Below are positions 26,039-35,358 of a stretch of 64,000 bases of DNA, in pieces. The translations under genes and the position numbers were made by a program. The stretch lies in assembly GCF_022761125.1 (NCBI RefSeq), contig NZ_JAKWJR010000001.1:372001-436000 (forward strand), in the 5' to 3' direction. The stretch is from Nocardioides sp. SR21. GTDB lineage: Bacteria > Actinomycetota > Actinomycetes > Propionibacteriales > Nocardioidaceae. Below the pieces are notes generated by a model. That model was not told the DNA's origin. It did not search any database and saw only the letters and a program-made list of their open reading frames with translations. Position 1 is the stretch's first letter. Each line of letters begins with the position of its first letter.

Positions 26039-26728
26039 ATGACGTGGCTCGGGACCGCCGTGGCCGTCGCCGTCACTGCCGTGGTTCCGCCCGGCCCGGT
26101 GACCGCGGCGCCCGCCGCGGACGGATCGGTCGTCGTCCGCTCGACGTGCCAGGAGCTGGGCCGTGTCGTGGTCCGCAAGCACGACCGCGGTGGCCACACC
26201 CACGTGTCGGTCGACGGCATCGGCGTGGCCGACCGGCGTTGGACGGGGGAGTACTGGCTCGAGGTCGGCGTCGACGACACCAACGACGAGTACCTCCGGT
26301 TCCGGTCCCGTGACGGCCGCTTCCACCAGGAGTTCGACGTCGACGGCACCGGTACGTCGGCGAGCCTCGACCTGGAGCGCGGCCGGCCGCAGGCCTGCTT
26401 CGCCGGGTACGACGAGAAGGGCCGCTACACCGTCCTCAGCGGGACCGACATGCGGGTGCTCGTGCGGCACCGCGACGTGGAGCAGGTCGGCATTCGCGGC
26501 TCGGTCGACTGCCGCATCGGCAGCGCCTGGCGGGTGACGGTGAGGGTCGAGTTCGGGGACCGCGACACCCGGTTCGAGAGCGTCCGGCGTACGTGCCGGC
26601 GGGGCTGGACCGAGTTCGGCGGCTCCACCGGGCTGGCCGCCACGCAGGTGGATCGACCGACCGCCATCTCGCTGGTCGCGCACGGCTTCGGTGGACAGGT
26701 CCGGCGGGCCGAGCTCCGCGTCCGCTGA
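26039..26728 (+). CDS. Secreted protein of unknown function
   Basis: The 229-residue product has a signal peptide (hydrophobic stretch about 3-22, cleavage near TAAPAA). The mature part is rich in charged residues and beta-strand pattern and contains four cysteines (STC, QAC, SVDC and RTC), which could make two disulphides. No catalytic motif or known domain is recognised. The ATG at 26039 has GGAGAG just upstream. It stands alone between the divergent sigma-factor gene and the nrd control region. Confidence 0.7.
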   Translation: MTWLGTAVAVAVTAVVPPGPVTAAPAADGSVVVRSTCQELGRVVVRKHDRGGHTHVSVDGIGVADRRWTGEYWLEVGVDDTNDEYLRFRSRDGRFHQEFDVDGTGTSASLDLERGRPQACFAGYDEKGRYTVLSGTDMRVLVRHRDVEQVGIRGSVDCRIGSAWRVTVRVEFGDRDTRFESVRRTCRRGWTEFGGSTGLAATQVDRPTAISLVAHGFGGQVRRAELRVR

Positions 26729-26847
26729 CCCCTACCACAGGCCCCGCGACACGCCCTGTCCAGCGCCCGATCTTCGGGCCGTCGTACGCCCTGACCTGCG
26801 GCTTTACCGAAGCCCGCCGGGCTGGCCGAGGAACTTCTCCGCACTAC

Positions 26848-26925
26848 TTGCGTGCTCCGTCGGCCGGGCGTACGGTTACCCCTACATGTAGTACTTACAG
26901 CCGTGTAGTTATCCACATCTAGTGC
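26848..26925 (+). promoter_or_regulatory. nrdRJ promoter with paired NrdR boxes
   Basis: A -35 TTGCGT (26848-26853), 17-bp spacer and -10 TACGGT (26871-26876) form a good promoter. Two sites resembling the 16-bp NrdR box lie just downstream: CCCCTACATGTAGTAC (26879-26894) and TATCCACATCTAGTGC (26910-26925). Their centres are exactly 31 bp apart with a 15-bp linker, the spacing known for NrdR-box pairs, so NrdR probably represses its own operon. Confidence 0.75.
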
Positions 26926-26992
26926 ACAGACCAGGTGCGGAACACCCACAGGCGGCTACGGGTTCTACACAGTGTGACCCCCGTTATCCACA
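26909..26992 (+). promoter_or_regulatory. Two DnaA-type boxes in the nrdRJ leader
   Basis: TTATCCACA, the classic 9-mer DnaA box, occurs at 26909-26917 and 26984-26992 in the same orientation. The first overlaps the second NrdR box by 8 bp. The rest of the 320-bp gap between 26729 and 27048 shows no gene. Confidence 0.5.
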
Positions 26993-27048
26993 GCCTCGCA
27001 CCCTCCCTCACGGGAGGTGCTGGCGCGCCCTGAGGAAGGAGCCCCGCG

Positions 27049-27522
27049 ATGCACTGTCCGTACTGCCGGCACACCGACACCCGGGTGCTCGACTCGCGGG
27101 TCGCGGACGACGGGGGCTCGATCCGGCGGCGGCGTACCTGCTCCTCCTGCGAGCGCCGGTTCACCACCGTCGAGCTGATGCAGCTGACCGTGCTCAAGCG
27201 CTCCGGCGCCTCCGAGCCCTTCACCCGCGACAAGGCGATCTCGGGCGTCCGGAAGGCCTGCAAGGGCCGCCCGGTCACCGAGGACCAGCTCGCCTGCCTC
27301 GGCCAGGCGGTCGAGGACGCGCTCCGGCTCGAGGGAGCCGCCGAGATCCCGGCCCACGAGGTGGGCCTGGCGATCCTCGGTCCGCTGCGCGAGCTCGACG
27401 AGGTCGCCTACCTGCGCTTCGCGAGCGTGTACCGCGCCTTCGAGTCGGCCGACGACTTCGAGGATGAGATCGCCGTTCTCCGAGCAGAACGCGCGGTCGC
27501 CACCTCAGCCCCTCCGGGCTGA
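27049..27522 (+). CDS. nrdR: Transcriptional repressor NrdR
   Basis: NrdR senses ATP/dATP through an ATP-cone and represses ribonucleotide reductase genes. The 157-residue product has the N-terminal zinc ribbon (C3, C6, C31, C34) and the ATP-cone domain (about 48-138, with [17 protein letters not shown]). The length is typical. A GAAGGAG site precedes the ATG. It is followed by the reductase gene about 125 bp downstream, the nrdR-nrdJ order known from Streptomyces. Confidence 0.97.
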   Translation: MHCPYCRHTDTRVLDSRVADDGGSIRRRRTCSSCERRFTTVELMQLTVLKRSGASEPFTRDKAISGVRKACKGRPVTEDQLACLGQAVEDALRLEGAAEIPAHEVGLAILGPLRELDEVAYLRFASVYRAFESADDFEDEIAVLRAERAVATSAPPG

Positions 27523-27647
27523 CCAGAGACCGCCCGGCGCGGGTAGTGGGGAAGCTGCGCGCGCCGGGCGCACCAACGTCGGCACCGATGTCGGTGCCAG
27601 CAGCAATAGTTCGATTCAGAGATCCTCGAGAGACGGGACGCAGAGGG

Positions 27648-30530
27648 ATGACCGAGACGGTGAACGGGGCAGCCGGCGCCAAGGCCGAGAAGGCCGGGAC
27701 GGGCGCAGGGCTGAAGATCGAGCGTGTCTTCAGCACCGAGGGGGTGCACCCGTACGACGAGCTCACCTGGGAGCGTCGCGACGTCGTGCAGACCAACTGG
27801 AAGACCGGCGCCACGGTCTTCGAGCAGCGCGGTGTGGAGTACCCCGACTTCTGGTCGGTCAACGCCTCGACCATCGTCACCACCAAGTACTTCCGCGGCG
27901 CGGTCGGCAGCGACGCCCGCGAGTGGAGCCTCAAGCAGCTCATCGACCGGATCGTGAAGACGTACACGAAGGCCGGCATCGACCACGGCTACTTCGCCAC
28001 GTCGACCGACGCCGAGGTCTTCGAGCACGAGCTCACCTGGCTGCTCGTGCACCAGTACTTCTCGTTCAACAGCCCCGTCTGGTTCAACGTCGGCACCCCG
28101 TCGCCGCAGCAGGTCTCGGCCTGCTTCATCCTCTCCGTCGACGACTCGATGGACTCGATCCTGAACTGGTACAAGGAAGAGGGCTTCATCTTCAAGGGCG
28201 GCTCCGGCGCCGGTCTGAACCTCTCCCGGATCCGCTCCTCCAAGGAGCTGCTCTCCTCCGGCGGCACCGCCTCCGGCCCGGTCTCCTTCATGCGCGGTGC
28301 GGACGCCTCCGCGGGCACCATCAAGTCGGGCGGCGCCACGCGCCGGGCGGCGAAGATGGTCGTCCTCGACGTCGACCACCCCGACATCGAGGAGTTCGTG
28401 ATGACGAAGGCGCGCGAGGAGGACAAGATCCGCGCGCTGCGCGACGCCGGCTTCGACATGGACCTCGGCGGCGCCGACATCACCTCGGTCCAGTACCAGA
28501 ACGCCAACAACTCGGTCCGCGTCTCCGACGAGTTCATGCGCGCCGTCGAGGACGGCACCGACTTCGGCCTGCGGGCCCGCAAGACCGGTGAGGTCATCGA
28601 GCGCGTCGACGCCCGCGACCTGTTCCGCAAGATCGCCACCGCCGCGTGGGAGTGCGCCGACCCGGGTCTGCAGTACGACGACACGATCAACGACTGGCAC
28701 ACCAACCCCGAGACCGGCCGGATCACCGCGTCCAACCCGTGCTCGGAGTACATGTCGCTGGACAACTCCTCCTGCAACCTGGCGTCGCTGAACCTCCTGA
28801 AGTTCCTCAAGGAGGACGACACCTTCGACGCCGAGCTGTTCGCGAAGGCCGTCGAGTTCATCATCACCGCGATGGACATCTCGATCTGCTTCGCCGACTT
28901 CCCGACCGAGGCGATCGGCCAGACCACCGTCGATTACCGCCAGCTCGGCATCGGCTACGCCAACCTCGGCGCGCTGCTGATGGCGATGGGCCTCGGCTAC
29001 GACTCCGACGGTGGCCGCGCGATGGCCGCCACCATCACCTCGCTGATGACCGGTACGTCGTACAAGCGCTCGGCCGAGCTCGCCGGCATCGTCGGCCCGT
29101 ACGCCGGCTACGCCCGCAACGCCGAGGCGCACAAGCGGGTCATGCGCAAGCACCAGGCCGCCAACGACACCGTCCGCACGCTCGGCATCGCCGACGGCCA
29201 GGTGCACAAGCTGGCCACCCAGGCGTGGGCCGACGTGCAGGAGATCGGCGCGGCCAACGGCTTCCGCAACGCGCAGGCCTCGGTGCTCGCGCCGACCGGC
29301 ACCATCGGCTTCATGATGGACTGCGACACGACCGGCATCGAGCCGGACTTCTCGCTGGTCAAGTTCAAGAAGCTGGTCGGCGGCGGCTCGATGCAGATCG
29401 TCAACCAGACGATCCCGCGGGCGCTGAAGAAGCTCGGCTACGTCGAGGAGCAGATCGAGGCGATCGTCGCCTACATCGCCGAGCACGGCCACGTCATCGA
29501 CGCGCCGGGCCTGAAGACCGAGCACTACGAGGTCTTCGACACCGCGATGGGCGCCCGCGCGCTGAAGCCGATGGGCCACGTCCGGATGATGGCCGCGGCG
29601 CAGCCGTTCCTGTCCGGTGCGATCTCGAAGACGGTCAACCTGCCGGAGACGGCGACCGTCGAGGAGATCGAGGAGGTCTACCTCCAGTCGTGGAAGCTCG
29701 GCCTCAAGGCCACCGCGATCTACCGCGACAACTGCAAGGTGGGCCAGCCGCTCGCCGACGGTGGCGGCAAGGCCAAGAAGGACGCCGCCGACGCGGCGAC
29801 CGCGGCCGCCGCGGAGGCGACCAAGGTCGTCGAGAAGATCGTCTACACCCCGGCCCGCAAGCGCCTGCCGAAGTCCCGCGTCTCGCGCACCACCTCGTTC
29901 ACCGTGGGTGGCGCCGAGGGCTACATGACCTCGGGTGCGCACGACGACGGCCAGCTCGGCGAGGTGTTCCTCAAGCTCGGCAAGCAGGGCTCGACCCTGG
30001 CCGGCGTGATGGACGCGTTCTCGATCGCGGTCAGCATCGGCCTGCAGTACGGCGTCCCGCTGGAGACCTACGTCTCGAAGTTCACCAACCTGCGCTTCGA
30101 GCCGGCCGGCCTCACCGACGACGCGGACGTCCGGATGGCGCAGTCGATCATGGACTACATCTTCCGCCGCCTCGCCCTGGACTACCTCGACTTCGACGCC
30201 CGCCAGGCTCTCGGCATCTACTCCGCCGACGAGCGCCAGCGCTACCTCGAGACCGGCTCCTACGAGCCCGTCGAGGAGACCGGCTCCGCCGCCGAGCTGA
30301 TGGAGACCCCCGTGGTCGAGATCATCGACGCCGAAGAGGCCCCGGTGGTCGAGACCGTCGAGGCCCCGAAGGTCGAGCGCCAGGAGGCCCACACCTCCGC
30401 CGAGCTCCTGGAGAAGATCACCGGCACCGCGGTCGACTCCCCGCTCTGCTTCACCTGCGGCACCAAGATGCGCCCCGCCGGTTCCTGCTACGTCTGCGAG
30501 GGCTGCGGCAGCACCAGCGGCTGCAGCTGA
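27648..30530 (+). CDS. nrdJ: Vitamin B12-dependent (class II) ribonucleotide reductase
   Basis: NrdJ reduces ribonucleotides to deoxyribonucleotides using adenosylcobalamin as radical source, so it works with or without oxygen. The 960-residue product has the conserved core: SACFILSV, GSGAGLNLS, NPCSEYMSLDNSSCNLASLN (core cysteines), PTGTIGFMMDCDTTG, and a C-terminal cysteine-rich tail (CFTCGTKM, CYVCEGCGSTSGC) that shuttles electrons from thioredoxin or glutaredoxin. The ATG at 27648 follows AGAGGG; an earlier in-frame start at 27546 would need no visible site. No cobalamin riboswitch was recognised; control is probably through the NrdR boxes upstream of nrdR. Confidence 0.97.
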   Translation: MTETVNGAAGAKAEKAGTGAGLKIERVFSTEGVHPYDELTWERRDVVQTNWKTGATVFEQRGVEYPDFWSVNASTIVTTKYFRGAVGSDAREWSLKQLIDRIVKTYTKAGIDHGYFATSTDAEVFEHELTWLLVHQYFSFNSPVWFNVGTPSPQQVSACFILSVDDSMDSILNWYKEEGFIFKGGSGAGLNLSRIRSSKELLSSGGTASGPVSFMRGADASAGTIKSGGATRRAAKMVVLDVDHPDIEEFVMTKAREEDKIRALRDAGFDMDLGGADITSVQYQNANNSVRVSDEFMRAVEDGTDFGLRARKTGEVIERVDARDLFRKIATAAWECADPGLQYDDTINDWHTNPETGRITASNPCSEYMSLDNSSCNLASLNLLKFLKEDDTFDAELFAKAVEFIITAMDISICFADFPTEAIGQTTVDYRQLGIGYANLGALLMAMGLGYDSDGGRAMAATITSLMTGTSYKRSAELAGIVGPYAGYARNAEAHKRVMRKHQAANDTVRTLGIADGQVHKLATQAWADVQEIGAANGFRNAQASVLAPTGTIGFMMDCDTTGIEPDFSLVKFKKLVGGGSMQIVNQTIPRALKKLGYVEEQIEAIVAYIAEHGHVIDAPGLKTEHYEVFDTAMGARALKPMGHVRMMAAAQPFLSGAISKTVNLPETATVEEIEEVYLQSWKLGLKATAIYRDNCKVGQPLADGGGKAKKDAADAATAAAAEATKVVEKIVYTPARKRLPKSRVSRTTSFTVGGAEGYMTSGAHDDGQLGEVFLKLGKQGSTLAGVMDAFSIAVSIGLQYGVPLETYVSKFTNLRFEPAGLTDDADVRMAQSIMDYIFRRLALDYLDFDARQALGIYSADERQRYLETGSYEPVEETGSAAELMETPVVEIIDAEEAPVVETVEAPKVERQEAHTSAELLEKITGTAVDSPLCFTCGTKMRPAGSCYVCEGCGSTSGCS

Positions 30531-30543
30531 TCGAGGCTCCACG

Positions 30544-30576
30544 AACGAGGCCCCGGGCGTTGCCCGGGGCCTCGTT
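30544..30576 (+). terminator. Perfect 15-bp stem terminator after nrdJ
   Basis: Arms 30544-30558 (AACGAGGCCCCGGGC) and 30562-30576 pair perfectly around a 3-nt GTT loop, 13 nt after the nrdJ stop. The stem is followed by a short CC-A-T-G run rather than a T-tract. Confidence 0.85.
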
Positions 30577-30786
30577 CCATGTCTGGGTCTCACCGCGCCG
30601 GGACGTCCTCGCTGGTGCGGTCCTTGCGACCGCCTGGACGACGGAGTGCGCCGATCGCTCAGTAGCCGAAGACGTTGACGCTGAGCGGGTCGATCTCGCG
30701 GCGCGGGTGGCCGAAGAATGCCCCCGACCTGCGCGCGACCGGAGGGACTGGCTTCTCCCGCGACGATCCTCCGGAGCCGATGTCGG

Positions 30787-31173
30787 TCAAGGCTTGACGG
30801 CGACCACCGGGCAGGGCGCCTCCATCAGCAACCGCATGGCGACGCTGCCCATCAGCATCTTGCCGACCTGGCTGCGATGCCGGATGCCGATGACGAGGGC
30901 ATCGGCGCCGACCTCCCGGGCTACGTTCAGGATCTCGTCGGCGGGGTCGGCTCCGACGGACTGGCGCAGCTCGACGTCGACCGGGGCTGCGGAGAGGCGT
31001 TGCTCGAGGCCGCTGCGGGCCTCGTCCCCGAGGTACTTCTTGTCGACCAGGGAGTCGCCCTTCGTCGTGTTGACGACGACCACGCCGGTGCCTCGTCGCA
31101 CGGCCTCGGCGAGCGCCTCGGTGAGGGCGGCTTCGCCGTACTCGTTCGGGATGTATCCCACCACCACGCTCAT
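30787..31173 (-). CDS. Universal stress protein family protein
   Basis: The 128-residue protein is a single UspA domain: [17 protein letters not shown] at the start, the ATP-binding pattern [21 protein letters not shown] and the terminal PCPVVAVKP strand. UspA proteins bind ATP or regulate partners during stress. The gene overlaps the stop of tctA by ATGA (31170-31173), so it is the last gene of the transporter operon and may sense or gate it, as small UspA proteins do for some TRAP-type transporters. The stretch from 30577 to 30786 behind it holds no convincing gene. Confidence 0.9.
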   Translation of the reverse strand: MSVVVGYIPNEYGEAALTEALAEAVRRGTGVVVVNTTKGDSLVDKKYLGDEARSGLEQRLSAAPVDVELRQSVGADPADEILNVAREVGADALVIGIRHRSQVGKMLMGSVAMRLLMEAPCPVVAVKP

Positions 31174-32693
31174 CGCCGGGTCTCCTGTTCGTCGAGCTCA
31201 CGAGGAACGAGCGGCGCTCCACGGACACGCTGGATGACCGGCGGCGCGATCAGGATGATCGCCAGGAGCACGTAGATGGCGATCGCCAGCGGCTCGTTGA
31301 AGAGACCGCTGATGTCGCCGTTGGAGAGGTCCAGGGCCTCGCGCATCTTGGTCTCCATGAGCGGTCCGATGATGACGCCCAGGATCAGCGGCAGGATCGG
31401 GATCCCGAACCGACGTACGGCGAAGCCCACGGCCCCGAAGACAAGCAGCAGCGCGACGTCGAAGGCGCTCTGGTTGACGGCGTACGCGCCGAGCGAGGCG
31501 AAGAAGAGAATGCCCGCGTAGAGCTGCGGCCGGGGGATCTGCAGCAGCTTGGCCCACATCGGGGCGAGCGGCAGGTTGATCACCAGCAGCAAGGTGTTGC
31601 CGATCAGCAGGCTGGCCAGCAGGGTCCAGACGAGCTCGGGTTGATCGGTCATCAGGGTCGGTCCGGGCACGATCCCGTAGGTGCGCATCGCAGCGAGCAG
31701 CACGGCGGCGGTCGCGGTCACCGGCAGACCGAGGGCGAGGAGAGGGACGAACATGCCGGCGGCGCTGGCGTTGTTGGCAGCCTCGGGCCCCGCCACGCCC
31801 TCGATCGCGCCGTGGCCGAACTCCTCCTTCTTGCGGGAGAGGCGCCGTTCGAGCACGTAGGAGAGGAACGTCGGGGTTTCGGCGCCGCCCGCGGGAAGGG
31901 CGCCGAAGGGGAAGCCGAGCGCGGTGCCGCGCAGCCACGGCTTCCAGGACCTGGCCCAGTCGTCACGACTCATGAACGGTCGGCCGACCGGGATCACGTC
32001 GATCGGTTGGCGCCGCAGGTGCGCGGCGATCCAGAGCGCCTCGCCGATCGCGAAGATGCCGACCGCGACCACGACGATGTCGACGCCGTCGGCCAGCTGG
32101 AGAATGCCCCCGGTCAGCCGGGCTTGCCCGGTGGACAGGTCGAGGCCGACGAGGCCGATGGTGAGGCCGATGAACAAGCCGATGAAGCCGCGCAGCTTCG
32201 ACGAACCGAGCACCGCGGTGACGAGCACGAGCGAGAGCAGCATGATCGCGAAGTACGACGCCGCGCCGATCTCGACCGCGATCTCAGCGAGCCACGGGGT
32301 CAGGAACGCGACCAGCAGCGTGCCGATGGTGCCCGCGACGAACGAGCCGATCGCGGCCGTGGCGAGGGCCTGCGCGGCCCGGCCCTTCTTCGCCATCTTG
32401 TTGCCCTCGATGGCGGTCATCACCGACGCCGACTCCCCGGGGGTGTTCAGCAGGATCGAGGTCGTGGAGCCGCCGTACATGCCGCCGTAGTAGATCCCGG
32501 CGAAGAGGATGAACGACTGGGTGGGCTCCAACCCGTAGGTGATCGGCAGCAGCAGGGCGACCGCCATGGCCGGCCCGATGCCGGGCAGCACGCCCACGAA
32601 CGTGCCGAGCAGGACGCCGATGGCGGCGAAGGCGAGGTTCTCCGGCGTGAGGGCGTTCGCCATGCCGTCGAGGAGCAGGTTCAGCGTGTCCAT
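31170..32693 (-). CDS. tctA: Tripartite tricarboxylate transporter, large membrane subunit TctA
   Basis: TctA is the twelve-helix subunit of the TTT carriers that take up citrate and other carboxylates by ion symport. The 507-residue product has the family repeats [20 protein letters not shown] and [20 protein letters not shown], the [18 protein letters not shown] stretch, and many hydrophobic segments. The ATG at 32693 shares a base with the tctB stop (TGATG), giving tight coupling. It belongs to the order tctC-tctB-tctA-uspA. Confidence 0.95.
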   Translation of the reverse strand: MDTLNLLLDGMANALTPENLAFAAIGVLLGTFVGVLPGIGPAMAVALLLPITYGLEPTQSFILFAGIYYGGMYGGSTTSILLNTPGESASVMTAIEGNKMAKKGRAAQALATAAIGSFVAGTIGTLLVAFLTPWLAEIAVEIGAASYFAIMLLSLVLVTAVLGSSKLRGFIGLFIGLTIGLVGLDLSTGQARLTGGILQLADGVDIVVVAVGIFAIGEALWIAAHLRRQPIDVIPVGRPFMSRDDWARSWKPWLRGTALGFPFGALPAGGAETPTFLSYVLERRLSRKKEEFGHGAIEGVAGPEAANNASAAGMFVPLLALGLPVTATAAVLLAAMRTYGIVPGPTLMTDQPELVWTLLASLLIGNTLLLVINLPLAPMWAKLLQIPRPQLYAGILFFASLGAYAVNQSAFDVALLLVFGAVGFAVRRFGIPILPLILGVIIGPLMETKMREALDLSNGDISGLFNEPLAIAIYVLLAIILIAPPVIQRVRGAPLVPRELDEQETRR

Positions 32694-33208
32694 CAGAGGA
32701 TCCCGTCCAGGATCCCGGGAGGCAGCGGTACGTCGAGACCGACGTAGAAGAAGTACCAGCTGCCGACCGAGAGTGCGGCGCCCACGAGCAGGTCGCGCAG
32801 CAACGTCCGCGACCCCAGTGCCCACGCACAGCCGGCGAAGAGCAGCGCGCCCGTGACCGGCCACCCGAGGACGTTCACGAAGAGCACGTTGAGCAGGAGG
32901 ACGGCGACCAGCTTGCCGACGGTGACCCAGTCGGGCGGGCTGGTGAGGTCGATGTCCTCGCCGGCCTCGCCCTCGGCCACGTCGCCGCGGGCGGTGGCCA
33001 GCGCGAGGAGCACGGCGAGCAGGATCATCGCGGTGCCGATGACGTAGGGAAACACCCGCGGTCCCACCGGGTCGCCGAATCCGACATTCAGTCCGCGCGC
33101 GTCGACGAGTGTGTAGATCCCGACGAGGGCGAGTGCCGCGGCGAGACCGTACTGGGCCTTGTCGACGCGGATCGGCTCGGTCGCGTTCGAGCCGTTCGCC
33201 GTGGTCAT
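32693..33208 (-). CDS. tctB: Tripartite tricarboxylate transporter, small membrane subunit TctB
   Basis: The 171-residue protein has about four transmembrane helices (near 22-36, 56-74, 97-115 and 122-150) and the [10 protein letters not shown] motif found in TctB proteins. It pairs with TctA to form the membrane part of the TTT carrier. Start and stop each overlap the neighbouring genes by one base (TGATG), so the three tct genes are co-translated. The ATG at 33208 is preferred over an upstream extension that would lie inside tctC. Confidence 0.92.
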   Translation of the reverse strand: MTTANGSNATEPIRVDKAQYGLAAALALVGIYTLVDARGLNVGFGDPVGPRVFPYVIGTAMILLAVLLALATARGDVAEGEAGEDIDLTSPPDWVTVGKLVAVLLLNVLFVNVLGWPVTGALLFAGCAWALGSRTLLRDLLVGAALSVGSWYFFYVGLDVPLPPGILDGIL

Positions 33209-34197
33209 CAGATCAATCCCAGCTCTTCGAGAGTCCCCGAGACCCGATCGTCCTGCTCCTCGATGAAGGCCGTGAACTCGTCGCCGGTCTTGAAGTCGTC
33301 GATCCAGCCGTACGTCGCCAACTGCTCCTGCCACGCCTCGCTCTCGTGCATCTCCTCGAGGTAGCCGATCAGCTGGGCGCGGCGCTCCTCGGAGATCTCG
33401 GGCGGTGCGAGCACGCCGCGCCAGTTGAGGAAGGCCAGGTCGATGCCCGACTCGATCAGGGTCGGGAAGTCGGCGAACGTCTCTTGGGGAGATCGCTCCT
33501 CCCCGGAGACCGCGAGCACCCGGAGCTCGCCGTCCTCGACCTGGCCGATGAACTCCGCCGGACCCGAGAACCCGGCGTCGATCTTGGCGCCGAGCAGGGC
33601 GCTGGTGAGCGGGCCGCCGCCGTCGTACGACACGTAGTTGACGTCGTTCGGGTCGATGCCGACCTCGGCCGCCAGCTGCATCGGGAAGAGGTGGTCCGGA
33701 CCGCCGGGCGAGGAGCCTCCGCCAATCGCCAACGAGCCGGGATCGGCCTTCCAGTCCGCCACGAACTGCTCGATCGTCTCGTACGGCGAGTCCGCGGGCA
33801 CCAGGATCACCTCCGGCTCGCTCATCAGCTGGGCGAGCGGGGTGCCGTCGAGGACGGCGTACGTGCTGGCGAACGAGTACGTCGATCCCACCACCCCGAG
33901 GCCGACCATCATCATCGTGTGCTCGTCCCCGGCTTCGCCGACGACCTCCGTCATCGCCGCGGCCCCACCGGCGCCGATGACGTTGTCGACGGTGAAGGAC
34001 CCGCCGGTGATGTCCCCTTCCTCCATGACGTCGACCGCTGCGCGTCCGGTCTGGTCGTAGCCGCCCCCGGGGCTGTTGGGAATGATCATCAGGATGTCGC
34101 GGGAGTCGTCCCCTCGCGTGACGCCGCAGGCCGCGGTCGAGACGACCGACGTCACCAGCAGGAGCGCCACGACCAGGCGCATCGACCGCCGCTTCAC
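33208..34197 (-). CDS. tctC: Tripartite tricarboxylate transporter, substrate-binding lipoprotein TctC
   Basis: The 329-residue extracytoplasmic receptor begins with a basic segment and hydrophobic core ending in the lipobox STAAC, so it is probably lipid-anchored. Bug/TctC-family features follow: [34 protein letters not shown]-like [24 protein letters not shown] and [12 protein letters not shown]. These proteins bind a dicarboxylate or tricarboxylate or an aromatic acid. The GTG at 34197, with GGGAAAG upstream, gives the basic signal n-region; an ATG at 34182 is an alternative. Confidence 0.92.
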   Translation of the reverse strand: MKRRSMRLVVALLLVTSVVSTAACGVTRGDDSRDILMIIPNSPGGGYDQTGRAAVDVMEEGDITGGSFTVDNVIGAGGAAAMTEVVGEAGDEHTMMMVGLGVVGSTYSFASTYAVLDGTPLAQLMSEPEVILVPADSPYETIEQFVADWKADPGSLAIGGGSSPGGPDHLFPMQLAAEVGIDPNDVNYVSYDGGGPLTSALLGAKIDAGFSGPAEFIGQVEDGELRVLAVSGEERSPQETFADFPTLIESGIDLAFLNWRGVLAPPEISEERRAQLIGYLEEMHESEAWQEQLATYGWIDDFKTGDEFTAFIEEQDDRVSGTLEELGLI

Positions 34198-34309
34198 GTC
34201 TTTCCCGAGACGGGTGCGCACCTGTCCACTGTGCAGGACGCCGCCAGCGCTGTCGAGGCCAGCACTGCTGACATCTGGCTCCCGCCCGACGGAACGCGCG
34301 GCGCGGACC

Positions 34310-35305
34310 TCAGCGCAGCGGGTGCGTTCGGCGGGTGGATCGAACGTCGGTCGGCGGATCGCCGATGGCACGCGCGTACCGCAACGACAGCGTCCGCAGG
34401 CTCTCGACCAGCTCGGGCGGCTCGGTGACGGAGAAGTCCAGACCCAGCATGCCGATCCAGACGGCGACCACCTCGATGCTGTCGCCGCCAGTGACGAGGT
34501 CGGACTCGGTGTCGCTGACGGCCTCGACGGTGCCGACGGCGGGGTTGATGCGCGCCATCACCTCGGTGGCGGGGGCGTGGATGCGGATCCGGACGTGGAT
34601 GGCCCAGCCGGTGCGAGCGACCTCGCGGACGACGAAGTCGGTCATGTCGCCGGGGAAGTCGGTGGGGGTGAAGCGGCGGCCGCCGGGGCTGCGCAGGTGC
34701 AGCCAGTCGACGCGGTACGGCGCCCACGCGCCGCTGGCCGGGTCGCGGGCGACGAGGTACCAGCGGCGCTGCCAGCCGACCAGGTGGTACGGCTCCAGCT
34801 CGAGGCGGGAGTCGCGGTAGTCGCAGCGCAGGCCCTGGTGGTCGCGGATCGCGGCGGCCAGCTCGTTGAGGAGCTCCGGGTCGACGACGGGGTCCTCGAC
34901 GTTGGAGTCGGTGTTGACCGGGCCGGCGCTGGTGGCCTGGCGGAGCGCGGCCAGGCGTCGGCGGAGCTTGTCGGGGAGCACCTGCTCCAGCTTCGTCAGG
35001 GCGCGGGCGCCGGTCTCCTCGAAGCCGGCCATGCCGGTCGCGGCGCGGAGGCCGACGGCGACGGCCACCGCCTCGTCCTCGTCGAGCAGGAGCGGGGGGA
35101 GCTTGGCGCCGGCGCCGAGGCGGTACCGACCGCCGGGACCGCGGACCGCGTCGACCGGGTAGCCGAGCTCGCGCAGCCGGGCGACGTCCTTGCGGACGGT
35201 GCGGTCGGTGACGTCGAGCCGTTCGGCGAGCTCCGCGCCGGACCAGTCGACGCGGGACTGGAGCAGGCCGAGCAAGGCGAGGAGCCGCGCAGAAGTTTCC
35301 AGCAC
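34310..35305 (-). CDS. WYL-domain transcriptional regulator
   Basis: The 331-residue protein has an N-terminal helix-turn-helix (about 8-60, SGAELAERLDVTDRTVRKDV), a central WYL domain (about 135-215, LEPYHLVGWQRRWYLVARD) and a C-terminal WCX-type extension. WYL regulators bind nucleotides or small ligands through the WYL fold; many are local regulators. It is divergent from the epoxide-hydrolase gene and a two-part inverted repeat lies between them, so it probably controls that gene and itself. A TATTCT element lies exactly 6 nt upstream of the GTG start. Confidence 0.9.
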   Translation of the reverse strand: MLETSARLLALLGLLQSRVDWSGAELAERLDVTDRTVRKDVARLRELGYPVDAVRGPGGRYRLGAGAKLPPLLLDEDEAVAVAVGLRAATGMAGFEETGARALTKLEQVLPDKLRRRLAALRQATSAGPVNTDSNVEDPVVDPELLNELAAAIRDHQGLRCDYRDSRLELEPYHLVGWQRRWYLVARDPASGAWAPYRVDWLHLRSPGGRRFTPTDFPGDMTDFVVREVARTGWAIHVRIRIHAPATEVMARINPAVGTVEAVSDTESDLVTGGDSIEVVAVWIGMLGLDFSVTEPPELVESLRTLSLRYARAIGDPPTDVRSTRRTHPLR

Positions 35306-35311
35306 GGTTTC

Positions 35312-35351
35312 AGAATACCGGAACGTAGTGTTCCGGAACCGTTCCTACAGT
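35312..35351. promoter_or_regulatory. Operator and divergent promoters, WYL regulator / epoxide hydrolase
   Basis: CCGGAAC (35318-35324) and GTTCCGG (35330-35336) form a perfect 7-bp inverted repeat with 5-bp spacer. A second half-pair GGAAC-C-GTTCC (35335-35345) overlaps it. On the minus strand TATTCT (35312-35317) is the -10 of the regulator; on the plus strand TACAGT (35346-35351) lies 7 nt before the hydrolase ATG. Protein on the repeat would cover both promoters. Confidence 0.65.
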
Positions 35352-35358
35352 CGGCGAC

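Noticed and set aside
26729..27048. Cobalamin riboswitch upstream of the B12-dependent reductase operon
   Set aside because: No B12-box-like conserved core was recognised in the 320-bp leader; NrdR boxes explain control better.
27408..30593. 1061-codon minus-strand frame opposite nrdJ
   Set aside because: It is the antisense shadow of nrdJ in a G+C-rich genome; composition is Val/Asp/Gly/Arg/Leu-biased with no domain, whereas nrdJ has full family motifs.
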